Of a stretch of 64,000 bases of DNA, positions 8,071 to 16,020 are shown piece by piece. Made by a program: the position numbers and the translations under genes. The stretch is from Anaeromyxobacter oryzae (GTDB lineage: Bacteria > Myxococcota > Myxococcia > Myxococcales > Anaeromyxobacteraceae). The notes under the pieces were generated by a model. It was given only the letters and a program-made list of their open reading frames with translations. It ran no database searches and was not told the origin of the DNA. The number at the start of each line of letters is the position of its first letter. Within the stretch, counting starts at the first letter, position 1. Where the stretch lies: assembly GCF_023169945.1 (NCBI RefSeq), contig NZ_AP025591.1:5700481-5764480 (forward strand), in the 5' to 3' direction.

Positions 8071-9092
8071 CACGCCCCTCCCGCCGCCGACACCGCCTCG
8101 CGGATCTCGGCGAGCGCCCGCGCCTCGGCGTCCGCCGCCGCTTCCGCCGGCAGCCGTCGCCGGGCCCGCTCGACGGGATCGTCCCGGCCGTCGCGGCGCT
8201 CGGCGCGCGCGCGCCGGAGCAGGTCCATGAGGTGCAGCACGCTCGCGACCCGGGCGCCGGCTCCGGCGCCGCCGCGGTGGAGCGCGCCCGCGACGACGTT
8301 GGACAGGACCGCCCGGCCCTCTCCGGCCGGCGCGCGCGCGGTCCGCACCAGCGCGTCGCCCGCGAAGTGTCCCTCCAGCCGGGTGACGCGCGCGAGCAGG
8401 AACGTCGGGCCCTTCCCGTGCCGCGCCCGCTCGAGCGCGTCGCCCGCGGCGCGCTCCACCGCCTCGACGTCGCCGCCGTCGACGTCGGCGACGGGGAGCC
8501 CGAACGCCGCCGCCCGCGCCCGCAGCTCGCCGCCGGTGACCGCGGCGGACCGCGTCGTGATGGCCCACCCGTTGTCCTTGCAGACGAGGACGAGCGGCAG
8601 CGCCCACGCCGCGGCGAGGTTCAGCGTCTCGAGCACCATGCCCTGGTTCATCGCGCCGTCGCCGAACGTCGCGACCGCCACGGACCCGCTCCGCAGCGTC
8701 CGCGCGGCGAGGGCGAACCCCGCGCCGAGCGGGGCGGCGGCGCCGACGATGCCCGAGGCGGCCGCGAGGTGCGCCCGCGACATGAGGTGCATGTGGCCCG
8801 CGCGACCGCCGCAGAGGCCGTCGGGACGTCCGAGCAGCTCCTTCAGCACGGCCACGAGGTCGACGCCGATGACCGTGAGGAACGGCGTCCCGCGGTGGTC
8901 CAGGGCCAGCGCGTCCCCGGGGCGGAGGTGCCCCGCGACTCCCGCCGCGACCGCCTCCTCGCCGAGCCCGAGGTGCAGCTCGCCCGAGATGCGCCCCTCG
9001 CGCCAGAGGGCGGCGAGGGCGTCCTCGAACGCGCGGGCCCGGCACAGCTGCAGGAACAGCGGGAGAAGCTCCGTCCTCGTGGACGCGCGCAC
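8070..9092 (-). CDS. 2-oxoacid dehydrogenase E1 component, alpha subunit
   Basis: The 340-aa product has the thiamine-diphosphate motif GDGAMNQG at residues 144-151 followed by the Asn in CKDNGWAITT. HRGTPFLTVIGVD and GGRAGHMHLMS are also typical of alpha subunits; the usual HR-H near the entrance is present as DHRGTP. It is the first gene of a two-gene operon and starts at an ATG. A downstream C-terminal Arg/Ala-rich tail (last 60 residues) differs from model enzymes. Candidate identities are AcoA- or PdhA/BkdA-like E1 alpha. Confidence 0.9.
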   Translation of the reverse strand: MRASTRTELLPLFLQLCRARAFEDALAALWREGRISGELHLGLGEEAVAAGVAGHLRPGDALALDHRGTPFLTVIGVDLVAVLKELLGRPDGLCGGRAGHMHLMSRAHLAAASGIVGAAAPLGAGFALAARTLRSGSVAVATFGDGAMNQGMVLETLNLAAAWALPLVLVCKDNGWAITTRSAAVTGGELRARAAAFGLPVADVDGGDVEAVERAAGDALERARHGKGPTFLLARVTRLEGHFAGDALVRTARAPAGEGRAVLSNVVAGALHRGGAGAGARVASVLHLMDLLRRARAERRDGRDDPVERARRRLPAEAAADAEARALAEIREAVSAAGGA

Positions 9093-9197
9093 GCCGGATC
9101 GCTTACCGGTGTGGCCGGAGCGGACGAGGCCTGCGTGGGGTGGACCGTCGGGCGAGGCGCGCCCCCGGCGTGCGCCGGGGTCACCGCGCTGGAAGGC

Positions 9198-9311
9198 TCA
9201 AGGTTTCGGCAGGACGAGGAGCAGGAAGGCGACGAGCGCGATCCCGCCGAGCACGGCGTAGGTCACGAACAGCACGAGGTCACGGAGCGGTCGTGTTCTC
9301 GGCTCGTCCAC
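9198..9311 (-). CDS. Candidate small single-pass membrane protein, 37 aa
   Basis: A GTG-started frame encodes a short polar N-terminus (DEPRTRPLRD), one membrane helix of about 22 residues (VLFVTYAVLGGIALVAFLLL) and a VLPKP end. Such a clean hydrophobic helix is unexpected for random GC-rich sequence. No clear ribosome binding site is seen and the frame stays open further upstream, so the start is unsure. It lies between the E1 operon and the exported protein at 9480. Confidence 0.35.
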   Translation of the reverse strand: MDEPRTRPLRDLVLFVTYAVLGGIALVAFLLLVLPKP

Positions 9312-9479
9312 GGACGGGAAGCGTAGCCGCGTTCAGCCGCCGGTGCGAATTCCAGCGTGTACCCAGGCCGAGCGACGCGGCGGCTCCTGTCCGGATGCAC
9401 TCATCCAGGATCCGCCGTCGCCGCCGGGTCCTCCTCCCGGTCGCGCCGGCAAGCTGCCGGGCGTCGCGCTGGTTCGAGC

Positions 9480-10286
9480 CTACTTCTTCTCCGGAGGAGC
9501 GCCCGGGGATGGAGCGGACGGGGCGGGGGGCGCCGTTTCGGTCGAGCCGGCCCCAGTCGAGGACCCGGTGCCGGTCGCCGCGCCCGTCTCCGTCGACGGG
9601 CCGGTGCCGGAGGGCTTTCCCGTCTCCGCCGAGGAGCCGGTCCCGGAGGGCGTCCCCGTCTCCGTCGAGGCGCCGGTGCCCGCGGCCGCCCCCGTCTCGG
9701 TCGAGGAGCCGGTGCTGCTCGCGCCGGTGCCCGTGGGCGACGCGCCGCCGGTCGAGGCAGCGGACGCGGGGCCCATCATGTCTCCCCAGCCGCCCTCGAT
9801 CATCGACTTGATCCGCCACTTCCCGTCGACCCGGACCAGCTGCAGCGCGTCGCGAGCGGAGACCTTCTGCTTGCCCATCGTCGTCGACCACTGGTTCGTG
9901 ACGATCGCGAGCGAATCGGAGAGCAAGGTGATGGTCGGCTTGTTCGTGACCGCCGGCATGGGCTGCTTGTAGACGGGCCCCATCTGCTCGACCCACTTCT
10001 CCTTCGTCCAGGAGTCTGCCATCGCCTGGCCCTTGGAGTCGTCGGTGACCATGAGCACCGGGAAGTCCAGGAGCGCCGCGGCCGCGTCGATGTCGCCCTT
10101 CTTCCCGGCGGCTTCGAGCTGCTTCAAGACCGCCTGGATCTCCTTGCGGTCCTTCTGCTCGTTCGTCACCTTCGGTGGCTTCCAACGCGCCATCGGGTTC
10201 TCGGCGGACGCCTGCGGCTTGTCGGCCTGCGCGAACGCCGGGCCGGTCATCGCGAGCACGAGTGCTGCGAACGCTAGCTTCTTCAT
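9480..10286 (-). CDS. Exported NTF2/SnoaL-like protein with Thr-Gly repeat tail
   Basis: The 268-aa product starts at the ATG with an ideal GGAGG eight bases upstream, rather than at the ATG two codons earlier. It has a signal peptide (MKKLAFAALVLAMTGPAFA). Residues about 45-175 look like an NTF2-like fold: a helix-rich KEIQAVLKQLEAAGKKGD and FPVLMVTDD, then strands ending in VDGKWRIKSMIEGGW. The last ~90 residues are a low-complexity tail of about 12-residue units rich in T, G, S and E. The tail could be a flexible spacer or a glycosylated region. No enzymatic residue set is evident. Confidence 0.75.
   Translation of the reverse strand: MKKLAFAALVLAMTGPAFAQADKPQASAENPMARWKPPKVTNEQKDRKEIQAVLKQLEAAGKKGDIDAAAALLDFPVLMVTDDSKGQAMADSWTKEKWVEQMGPVYKQPMPAVTNKPTITLLSDSLAIVTNQWSTTMGKQKVSARDALQLVRVDGKWRIKSMIEGGWGDMMGPASAASTGGASPTGTGASSTGSSTETGAAAGTGASTETGTPSGTGSSAETGKPSGTGPSTETGAATGTGSSTGAGSTETAPPAPSAPSPGAPPEKK
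9540..9760. repeat. Coding tandem repeat, about 36-bp unit
   Basis: Roughly five degenerate copies of a 36-bp unit lie inside the 3' part of the preceding gene. They encode a 12-residue pattern close to TETG-(x)3-GTG-SS. The copies differ mainly at codon third positions and a few residues, suggesting expansion by slippage followed by divergence. Confidence 0.65.
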
Positions 10287-10530
10287 GGCCATCTCCTCCC
10301 TTTCTCCCCGCGCTCCTAGCCCGCGTGGTGCGGTGCAACAACACGCCTTCGGGGCCACGAGCGAAGGGTTGGCAGGTCACCCCTCGGGCCCGCGCGAGAA
10401 AGGGCGTACCCGCTGCAGCCCGTCCGGGACGTTCGCTTGATCCGGGTCGCTGCCGCGGCCCTGGCCCGCCGATAAAGGCCGGGCAGCTTCGGCCGCCCGG
10501 AGCGGTCGGGCGCACGGAGGGGAGGATCCG

Positions 10531-11310
10531 ATGAGAGGCGCAGTGGTGGCGGTGGTCGCAGCGCTCGCGCTCCCGGGCGTCGCGCGTGCGGAGTTCGAGG
10601 GTGTGCTCGAGTCGAGGATCACGGTCGGCGCGGCTCAGGCGACCGGCACGGTCCGGACGTGGATCTCGAGCGCCGGGATCCGCAGCGAGACGGAGGTGTC
10701 GTCCGCGCGCGCCGAGCAGGCGGGGGTCCCGAAGCAGCAGCGGACGATCATCCTGAAGATGGCCGAGCCGAATCGGAGCTACATGCTCGACGACGCGCGG
10801 AGGACGTACTACGTCCACGACGCCGAGCCGGGCGCGTCGCAGGACGACGAGAAGTACACGGTCCGGCGGCTGGGCAAGGCCACCGTCGCGGGCCACCCGT
10901 GCGAGAGCGTCGCGGTCTCGACCGAGTCCGGGCGCGAGTCCGAGGTGTGCGTCGCGGAGGACCTCATCGTCAGCGAGGCGTGGTTCCGCGCGTTCCAGGA
11001 GCGGGAGAGCGGAGGGCGCCACGGGCTCTTCAAGGCGCTCGCCGACGCAGGCGTCAAGGGACTGCCGATCCGCTGGGTGTCCAGGACGAAGGACGGCACC
11101 GACGCGTTCAGGATGGAGCTCGTCTCGGCGAAGCGCGAGAAGGTCCCCGCCTCGAAGTTCGAGATCCCCGCCGGCTACACGAAGGCGGAGACGGCCCCCG
11201 GGATGAGCCCAGAGATGGCGAAGAGGATGGAGGAGGCGATGAAGAACATGTCGCCCGAGCAGCGGAAGCAGATGGAGGAGGCGATGAAGCGGATGAAGGG
11301 AGGGAAGTAG
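10531..11310 (+). CDS. Exported DUF4412-like protein
   Basis: The 259-aa product starts after a clear GGAGGGGAGG ribosome binding site and has a signal peptide ending near VARAEF. The body has the beta-rich layout of DUF4412 proteins: FEGVLESRITVG, TVRTWISSAGIRSE, QRTIILKMAEPNRSYML, a TYYV strand, and a Cys-containing GHPCESVAV. Its C-terminal ~45 residues hold two copies of an amphipathic SPE(M/Q)xKxMEEAMK helix. No active site is evident; a periplasmic binding or chaperone-like role is possible. It is divergent from the gene at 9480 across a 244-bp gap that probably holds both promoters. Confidence 0.75.
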   Translation: MRGAVVAVVAALALPGVARAEFEGVLESRITVGAAQATGTVRTWISSAGIRSETEVSSARAEQAGVPKQQRTIILKMAEPNRSYMLDDARRTYYVHDAEPGASQDDEKYTVRRLGKATVAGHPCESVAVSTESGRESEVCVAEDLIVSEAWFRAFQERESGGRHGLFKALADAGVKGLPIRWVSRTKDGTDAFRMELVSAKREKVPASKFEIPAGYTKAETAPGMSPEMAKRMEEAMKNMSPEQRKQMEEAMKRMKGGK

Positions 11311-11400
11311 CGCGCCGCCGGAGGTGATCCGGGCGCTCGGGGATGGCAGCGCGGTGGCAGCGGGCGGAGGGAAAACCGCCCGGCACGACGCGTAGTCGTG

Positions 11401-11426
11401 GTGACCCCACGGGGATTCGAACCCCG
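11401..11426 (-). repeat. Left attachment site: duplicated 3' end of tRNA-Glu
   Basis: These 26 bases are identical to the 3' end of the tRNA-Glu gene at 15873-15945, but no anticodon or D arm follows. It is therefore an att copy and not a functional tRNA. Confidence 0.88.
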
Positions 11427-11555
11427 CGAACGGGCAACAGCTAACAGGGCGCCGGCGCACGCCAGTTCGCTCGAAAGCCCCGCGCCCCAGCGGTTCCATG
11501 ACGAGCCCGGAGTTCTACGCGAGTCCACAGCCGTCCACCCTTCTCGACCCGGCGC

Positions 11556-11573
11556 GGGGAGACGTGGGGAGAC
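11556..11573 (+). promoter_or_regulatory. Candidate integrase arm-type site (tandem octamer)
   Basis: Two GGGGAGAC octamers separated by GT lie about 130 bp inside the left att copy. Near-identical tandem octamers occur about 130 bp inside the left end and again near the right end of the tRNA-Lys element (39973, 44051). The shared placement suggests recombinase arm-binding sites; this is inference. Confidence 0.4.
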
Positions 11574-11648
11574 GAAAGCGGGGGGCCTGCATCTGCCCTC
11601 GGAGTCACCCGCTCAAGGGCCGATCTCGTTCTTCAGCGCGTCCGGCGT

Positions 11649-12236
11649 TCACCGGGCCCATTGCATCAGGTGAAGGGTGACGCTCCCAACCCCGACAATG
11701 GTTAGAAGGACGCCGCCGATCAGCTGCCAACGCCGGCTCCACGCGTAGGAAACGCCGAGGAGCAGACAAACGCCTGCGACGATGGCGCCCAGCCCACCGG
11801 TGGCCCTCCCCAGCAGCAACCCTGGCACGATGAGCGCGGCCCGCAGGTCCGCGGCGCTCCAGGACCGCTGACGCGATGCGGACGACTCGGCTCGCTGGAT
11901 TGCGACGCCCAGATCCTCGGGCGTCGCGGGCCATGTGACGTAGGCGTCGGGGCCGTTCCGGTGGAGCATCGCCCCCCGGAGCACGCCTTCGCGCCGTCGC
12001 TCTCCCACCGCGACCATCGGGCGCAAGGGATGTCGTCCCTTGGCGACCCTCCAGAGCAGCGGGTCGGAGACGCTGGTCGCCACGACCACGTCGACGCCTT
12101 CTGCCTGGGGCGTCCCATGGAAGACCGACATCGGGCCAGCCGTGACAACCTCCGAGTCGAAACCAGCAGCCTGGACGGCATTCTGGACCTTCTCAGCGAG
12201 ATCAATTCGACCGATGACGCGGACAGGGAGCGGCAT
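11649..12236 (-). CDS. Hypothetical membrane protein with a receiver-like N-terminal half
   Basis: The 195-aa product has an N-terminal half built like a degenerate response-regulator or Rossmann fold (VRVIGRIDLAEKVQNAVQAAG, VDVVVATSVSD, PMVAVGERRR) but without a clear phospho-acceptor Asp. Two C-terminal membrane helices follow (AALIVPGLLLGRATGGLGAIVAG and GGVLLTIVGVGSV). The C-terminus is close to the left end of the element. I do not recognise the family. It starts at an ATG without an obvious ribosome binding site. Confidence 0.6.
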   Translation of the reverse strand: MPLPVRVIGRIDLAEKVQNAVQAAGFDSEVVTAGPMSVFHGTPQAEGVDVVVATSVSDPLLWRVAKGRHPLRPMVAVGERRREGVLRGAMLHRNGPDAYVTWPATPEDLGVAIQRAESSASRQRSWSAADLRAALIVPGLLLGRATGGLGAIVAGVCLLLGVSYAWSRRWQLIGGVLLTIVGVGSVTLHLMQWAR

Positions 12237-12303
12237 GAACGGATAGTACTGGACCGACGATTGCGCGTTGACGCGTTTGCGCTCGCCCGCCGCGTCCGGC
12301 TAG

Positions 12304-12331
12304 CCCGGCGACGGGCTCGCAGGTCCACCGG
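12304..12331. repeat. Core of a dispersed repeat family (copy R1)
   Basis: A 28-bp segment (CCCGGCGACGGG then CTCGCAGGTCCACCGG) matches the core of the 142-bp repeats found in the tRNA-Lys element at 40661, 42487 and 42629. The rest of the unit is not preserved here. Confidence 0.6.
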
Positions 12332-12509
12332 CCCGTAACCGCCCGGTCAACGATGCGCCCGTTTTCTTCCGCCGGAGCGAGGTGTCGTGGAGCACGCGGT
12401 GATCCCGGAGGCATCCGGAAGGTCCGCTTCGCGAGCTTACGTTCGTGTTCGGGATAGCCGCCGGCCTACGCGGGTCGGCCGCGCGGCCCCCTGGCGCAGC
12501 GGTCGGAGC

Positions 12510-13347
12510 CTCTCGGTCGTCGCGGAGAAGGAGATCGTCCTCGCGGACGAGACGTCGCACCGGGTTCAGGCGAAGGGAAGGACGCGTCGCTCGTGGCTCT
12601 GGAGCTTCATCGCGAAGGACGAGGATGACCGCGAGATGATCGCGTACGTCTTCTCAACCGAGCCGTTCGAGCGAGACGCCAGGGCGCGTGCTGGAGGGCA
12701 CCGCCGGCAAGCTCGTCGCCGACGCGTACAAGGGCTATGACCGCGTGACCCTGCCCGGCCGGCGGGTCCGCGCCGGCTGCCTCGCGCACGTCCGGCGAAC
12801 GTTCTTCGATGCCCAGTCCGTCGCGCCCGACGCCGCGAAGCAGGCGATGGACTTCATCCTCGAGGTCTACAAGATCGAGCGCGCCGCGCTCGACGCCGAC
12901 CTCCTCGGTACTCCCGAGCACCTGGAGATGCGCCAGACCGCGAGCCGCGCGGTGATGGACGACTTCAAGGCGTGGCTCGATGCCGAGCAACCACGGCACC
13001 AGCCGAAGGGGCCGATGGGAGAGGCGATCAACTACGCGCTCGGCCAGTGGGACGCGCTGACACTCTTCGTCTCGGACCCTCACCTGCCCATCGACAACAA
13101 CGCCTCCGAGCGCGCGCTCCGCGTCGCTGCACTCGGGCGAAAGAACTTCCTCTTCGTCGGCACGAACGAAGCCGGCGAGAACCTCGCCGGGCTCTACTCG
13201 CTCATCGCCACCTGCGAGGCTAACGGCGTGAACCCGGTCGACTACCTCGCCGACGTGCTCATCCGCGTGCAGACGCATCCCGCCTCGCGGATCGACGAGC
13301 TGCTGCCGCACTGCTGGAAGTCGCCGCCACACGCGAATACATCGTGA
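12510..13347 (+). pseudogene. IS66-family transposase remnant, 3' part, frameshifted
   Basis: The catalytic-domain half of an IS66 TnpC transposase is recognisable. EIVLADET (first catalytic Asp) and VQAKGRTRRSWLWSFI are in one frame. VADAYKGYDRVT (second Asp), AGCLAHVRRTFFDA, LPIDNNASERALR (catalytic Glu) and GRKNFLFVGTNEAGENLAGLYS are in another. The frame changes near 12665, within what should be a continuous FSTSRSSETP-type segment. The N-terminal zinc-finger and leucine-zipper part is absent. The accessory IS66 genes are also missing, so it cannot transpose by itself. Confidence 0.88.
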
Positions 13348-13369
13348 CGTCCCGTGCCCGTTTCGCGTC

Positions 13370-13804
13370 TCATGTCAGCAGGAGTGCGGCGTCCTCGCGT
13401 CGTCGGACCAAGCGCTCGAGCTCGCCCAAGAACTGATCCAAGAGCGCCGTCTCCGTCTGGAGCTCGATAGACACTCGTGCACCCGCTTCCACCGGAACGA
13501 TTCTCTCCGGACCCGTCTTGAGCGTCAGCGTGCAGGCGATATGCCCCCGCGCATCCGCGGCTGAGAACCGCATCCGAACGAAGCCGAGTTCGCGCGCATC
13601 GTCTGCGCCGGCTTCGAAAATGGCGTCGCCGCGGAACGCTGCCGCGAAAACCCTCAGGCGTTCTGCGAACGCAGAGAGGGAGTCGATCTGGGTATAAGCC
13701 ATCGTCGCTGCCTGCCAGCCGTGCGAGGAGAACGACACCTCGAGGCCGATCAAGTCAGCGTCCTCAAGGACGACGCGCATGAGCAGGCGGTCGGCATGGC
13801 CCAT
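13370..13804 (-). CDS. Putative immunity-type protein (WapI/DUF6228-like)
   Basis: The 144-aa soluble protein alternates strand and helix as WapI-family immunity proteins do. It has an N-terminal LEVSFSSHGWQAATMAYT, a FAERLRVFAAAFRG helix, and GHIACTLTLKTG, a position where the family usually has a conserved G-H. A C-terminal helix, LLDQFLGELERLV, follows. The family match is by pattern only. It stands alone between two IS66 fragments with no toxin gene next to it, which fits an orphan immunity gene. The ATG start was chosen because upstream codons are Arg/Pro-rich. Confidence 0.55.
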   Translation of the reverse strand: MGHADRLLMRVVLEDADLIGLEVSFSSHGWQAATMAYTQIDSLSAFAERLRVFAAAFRGDAIFEAGADDARELGFVRMRFSAADARGHIACTLTLKTGPERIVPVEAGARVSIELQTETALLDQFLGELERLVRRREDAALLLT

Positions 13805-13869
13805 GGCCACAACGGTACCCCGCGGCCTCCTCGAAGTCCCGCACTCCAGGACCGGCGTCAACACGTGCG

Positions 13870-14065
13870 TGCCCGGGCGGTTACGGCCCGCCGGCGAAGG
13901 TCTACGACAAGGCACGCTCCTGCCCGACCTTCATGGGGCAGATCGTCGTCTCGAAGTGCGCCGACTCCCTGCCTCTGTACCGGCAGGCGAAGGCGTACCG
14001 GCGTGCCGGCGTCCAGGTCGACGCCTCCACGCTCGGCGAACTGCACAACTGGACGCCACCGAGAC
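13870..14065 (+). pseudogene. IS66-family transposase fragment, N-terminal/central part
   Basis: A reading frame through this stretch gives GGYGPPAKVYDKARSCP, FMGQIVVSKCADSLPLYRQ and RRAGVQVDASTLGELHNW. This is the segment that precedes the catalytic domain in IS66 TnpC proteins. It is downstream of, and separated by an unrelated gene from, the 3' transposase part at 12510. The two pieces are therefore relics of different copies or of a rearranged one. Confidence 0.8.
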
Positions 14066-14172
14066 CCGAGCCGTCGGCCTGAGCAGGTCAGCGGCGAACC
14101 CGAACACGAAGGGGGAGATGGCAAGCTCGCGGCCGCCGCGCGGCTGCATCGTCAAAACACCTTGGCCGGGCG

Positions 14173-14529
14173 TTACCGATCGTCCTCTCTCTTCAGTCGC
14201 TCGAGGCCCTCCTCGTGGAGTCTCAACGCGTTCTCAACGACGTCCGCTGTCATGCTGCAAGCCTCGATATCCGTTGCGGTCTCGAACGTCTCTTCCGGCG
14301 AGAGTTCGAAGAACTGAGCCGCAATGCCACAAGCGCTCAGCTGAGAGATCAGCTCCAGAAGCCGTGCCGCGACCTCTTCATGATCGTTCAGGAAGAGAGT
14401 GAACTCCGCCGCTGGACGCTTCGACTTCACCCGAGCCGTGATGTCGCCCCAAGCTGCGCCGGTCGCGTCGCGCAAGACCCTGATGGCGTGCAGGTCAGTG
14501 GATGCGATCAGGACGACGATCTTCGACAC
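14173..14529 (-). CDS. Hypothetical soluble protein, 118 aa
   Basis: A GTG start is supported by GGGAGGT six bases upstream. The alternative ATG at 14568 lacks such a site. The protein reads as an alpha/beta domain: SKIVVLIASTD, LRDATGAAWGDITARVKSKRP, FTLFLNDHEEVAARLLELISQL, and a C-terminal long charged helix. The pattern of a short 'allocation of a small ligand domain plus C-terminal helix' is common among immunity and regulatory proteins, but I do not recognise the family. Base composition is less GC-biased than in core genes, consistent with the element. Confidence 0.65.
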   Translation of the reverse strand: MSKIVVLIASTDLHAIRVLRDATGAAWGDITARVKSKRPAAEFTLFLNDHEEVAARLLELISQLSACGIAAQFFELSPEETFETATDIEACSMTADVVENALRLHEEGLERLKREDDR

Positions 14530-14632
14530 GTATCGACCTCCCGTACTCGATGATGCCGTGCCGACCACAACACGTCCATTTCCGGGGGGTTACTCGCGCT
14601 CGACCGCCTCCACCGCTCGATGACGGGCGCGA

Positions 14633-14785
14633 TCAAATCGCGCCCGCGGTCACCTTCTCGATGGCGAGCGCGGCGCCGAGGGTCGGGGTCCGCTCGCCTC
14701 GGCAGTAGCGGTCGAGCCTCGCCTTGGTCACCCCGAGGACCTTCGCGAACAGCCTTACGGTCCCGCGTCGTATGATTCTAGGCAA
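14633..14785 (-). CDS. Small XRE-type helix-turn-helix protein or fragment, 50 aa
   Basis: A TTG-started frame gives RLFAKVLGVTKARLDRYCRG then ERTPTLGAALAIEKVTAGAI. This has the spacing of a Cro/C1-type helix-turn-helix: recognition helix TKARLDRYCRGERTP and final helix AALAIEKVT. It is short for the family and may be a truncated repressor or an excisionase-like regulator of the element. A ribosome binding site is not evident, so the start is uncertain. Confidence 0.5.
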   Translation of the reverse strand: MPRIIRRGTVRLFAKVLGVTKARLDRYCRGERTPTLGAALAIEKVTAGAI

Positions 14786-14829
14786 GTTGTCGGGGCGAGC
14801 TTCCCGGCAGACGCCACGAAGGGGGACCG

Positions 14830-15340
14830 TTGCGATACACGTTCCGGGCGGTCGCCGTGTACCAGACGGTTGCAGCGGTGATTTCCCTGCTGCTGGTCGG
14901 TGCCACGGCCCTGCGGCTCGCGACTATTCCGATCGGCTTGGCGATACTTGCCGTGATTGCGGCGGTCCAAGCCGTCTCAGGAGCGATGCTGCTCCGGAAC
15001 CCGCCGAGATGGATACCGCTCGCGATCGGGCTGCACGGGGCTCAAGTCCTACACATTCTAACCCCTGCGGTCGTGTACGAACTCGCACTAGGGATCGACG
15101 TCGGCCCGGCGGTCGTGTACAGGGCCGGGGAAACGTTTGCCCTCGGCAGACAACGTTGCATTCTTCGTCGGAAGCCGCCCGGCAGAGGGCTGGGTGGTCG
15201 GGGTTAACGTCGTCGCCCTCGGCGCGATAGCCGCCTTGCGGTACGGGCGAAGGCGCCGGGGGAGCGCGCTACCACCAGCCGATGCAGCCGTCCTCGATTC
15301 TGCACAGAACGGCTTAGCTGGGCGGCACCTCGACCTTTAG
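14830..15340 (+). pseudogene. Frameshifted small membrane protein
   Basis: The first frame (TTG start at 14830) encodes three membrane helices up to about residue 95. It then turns Arg-rich (GRQRCILRRKPPG). The neighbouring frame from about 15137 supplies a more plausible ending with another helix (GWVVGVNVVALGAIAALRYG). A single-base indel near 15135 would join them into one four-helix protein of about 170 aa. Sequencing error is an alternative explanation. The family is unknown. Confidence 0.55.
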
Positions 15341-15426
15341 TCGGGCAACCACGACGCCGCTGCGAGCGGTACACGTAGAGCGCACTTGGCGACGAGCTAG
15401 AAAACCACGCGTCGCAGCGGAAACCA

Positions 15427-15843
15427 TTGCCGCCGACATCCGGTTCGGTGCTGGTGAATGCCGCCCTAGACATCGCAGCGGCTCGGCTCGACGCCGTTCT
15501 CCGGGGGGTGCGGAGCCTCCGTCCCCAGGTGCTCTACAACGACGAGGGGCGAACGGTGAACGCGACGATGCTCTGGGAGTGGATGAGGAACGCGACCGCA
15601 GCCGCGGGGCTAGAGAAGCGCGGCGGCCTTCATTCGCTCCGACACACGTTCTGCTCGCACCTCGCGATGAAGGCGGTGACCGCGCGGACGATTCAGGAGC
15701 TAGCGGGCCACACCACGTTGACGGTGACGATGCGGTACATGCACCTGTCGCCCGGCGCGAAGGAGGCGGCGATCCGGTCATTGGATGCCAGCCCGACGAC
15801 CGACCCGGGCACAACGAGGGCACAGGCTGCTGTGCCCCCGTAA
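15427..15843 (+). pseudogene. Tyrosine recombinase (phage integrase) remnant, C-terminal catalytic part
   Basis: The fragment holds HSLRHTFCSHLAM (the H-x-x-R box), ELAGHTTLTVTMRYMHLS (the H box and the nucleophile Tyr) and a short tail. The N-terminal DNA-binding domain and the first catalytic Arg are missing, and the sequence upstream seems frameshifted. The stop is 29 bp from the tRNA-Glu copy of the att repeat. It most likely encoded the integrase that inserted this element. Confidence 0.88.
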
Positions 15844-15872
15844 AACCCAAGTCGTGTCGCGGGTGTAAGAAG

Positions 15873-15945
15873 TGACCCCACGGGGATTCGAACCCCGGTT
15901 ACAGCCTTGAAAGGGCCGTGTCCTGGGCCTCTAGACGATGGGGTC
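15873..15945 (-). tRNA. tRNA-Glu (anticodon UUC)
   Basis: The minus strand folds into a cloverleaf. The 7-bp acceptor stem pairs 15939-15945 with 15874-15880 and the anticodon loop is CTTTCAA with UUC. The T-arm carries GGTTCGAATCC. The length is 73 nt with no encoded CCA. Its 3' end serves as the attachment site of the element to its left. Confidence 0.93.
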
Positions 15946-16020
15946 GGGCGGTCTAGTACCCGACCTCCAGGCGCGTGTAAAGGGGCGCGAGCGGTCGGGC
16001 AGGCCGAGCCTCGCTGCCGC

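Larger units (their letters stand above)
11401..15897. mobile_element. Decayed integrative element in tRNA-Glu
   Basis: The element is bounded by a 26-bp direct repeat. The right copy (15872-15897) is the T-arm and acceptor end of the intact tRNA-Glu gene and the left copy (11401-11426) is an isolated duplicate. A tyrosine-recombinase remnant lies just inside the right end, pointing at the tRNA, the usual arrangement of integrative elements and phages. The interior holds small orphan genes, two IS66 fragments, a small XRE-type gene and frameshifted genes. GC bias is weaker than in the flanks. All recombination genes seen are broken, so it is probably immobile. Confidence 0.85.

Noticed and set aside
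11401..11426. A possible tRNA gene at the left end of the first element
   Set aside because: Only the T-arm and acceptor half is present; no anticodon stem or D arm follows.
12387..12740. A separate intact gene before the IS66 fragment
   Set aside because: Its end is the first frame of the same transposase relic, and its beginning is Arg/Ser-rich and not protein-like.
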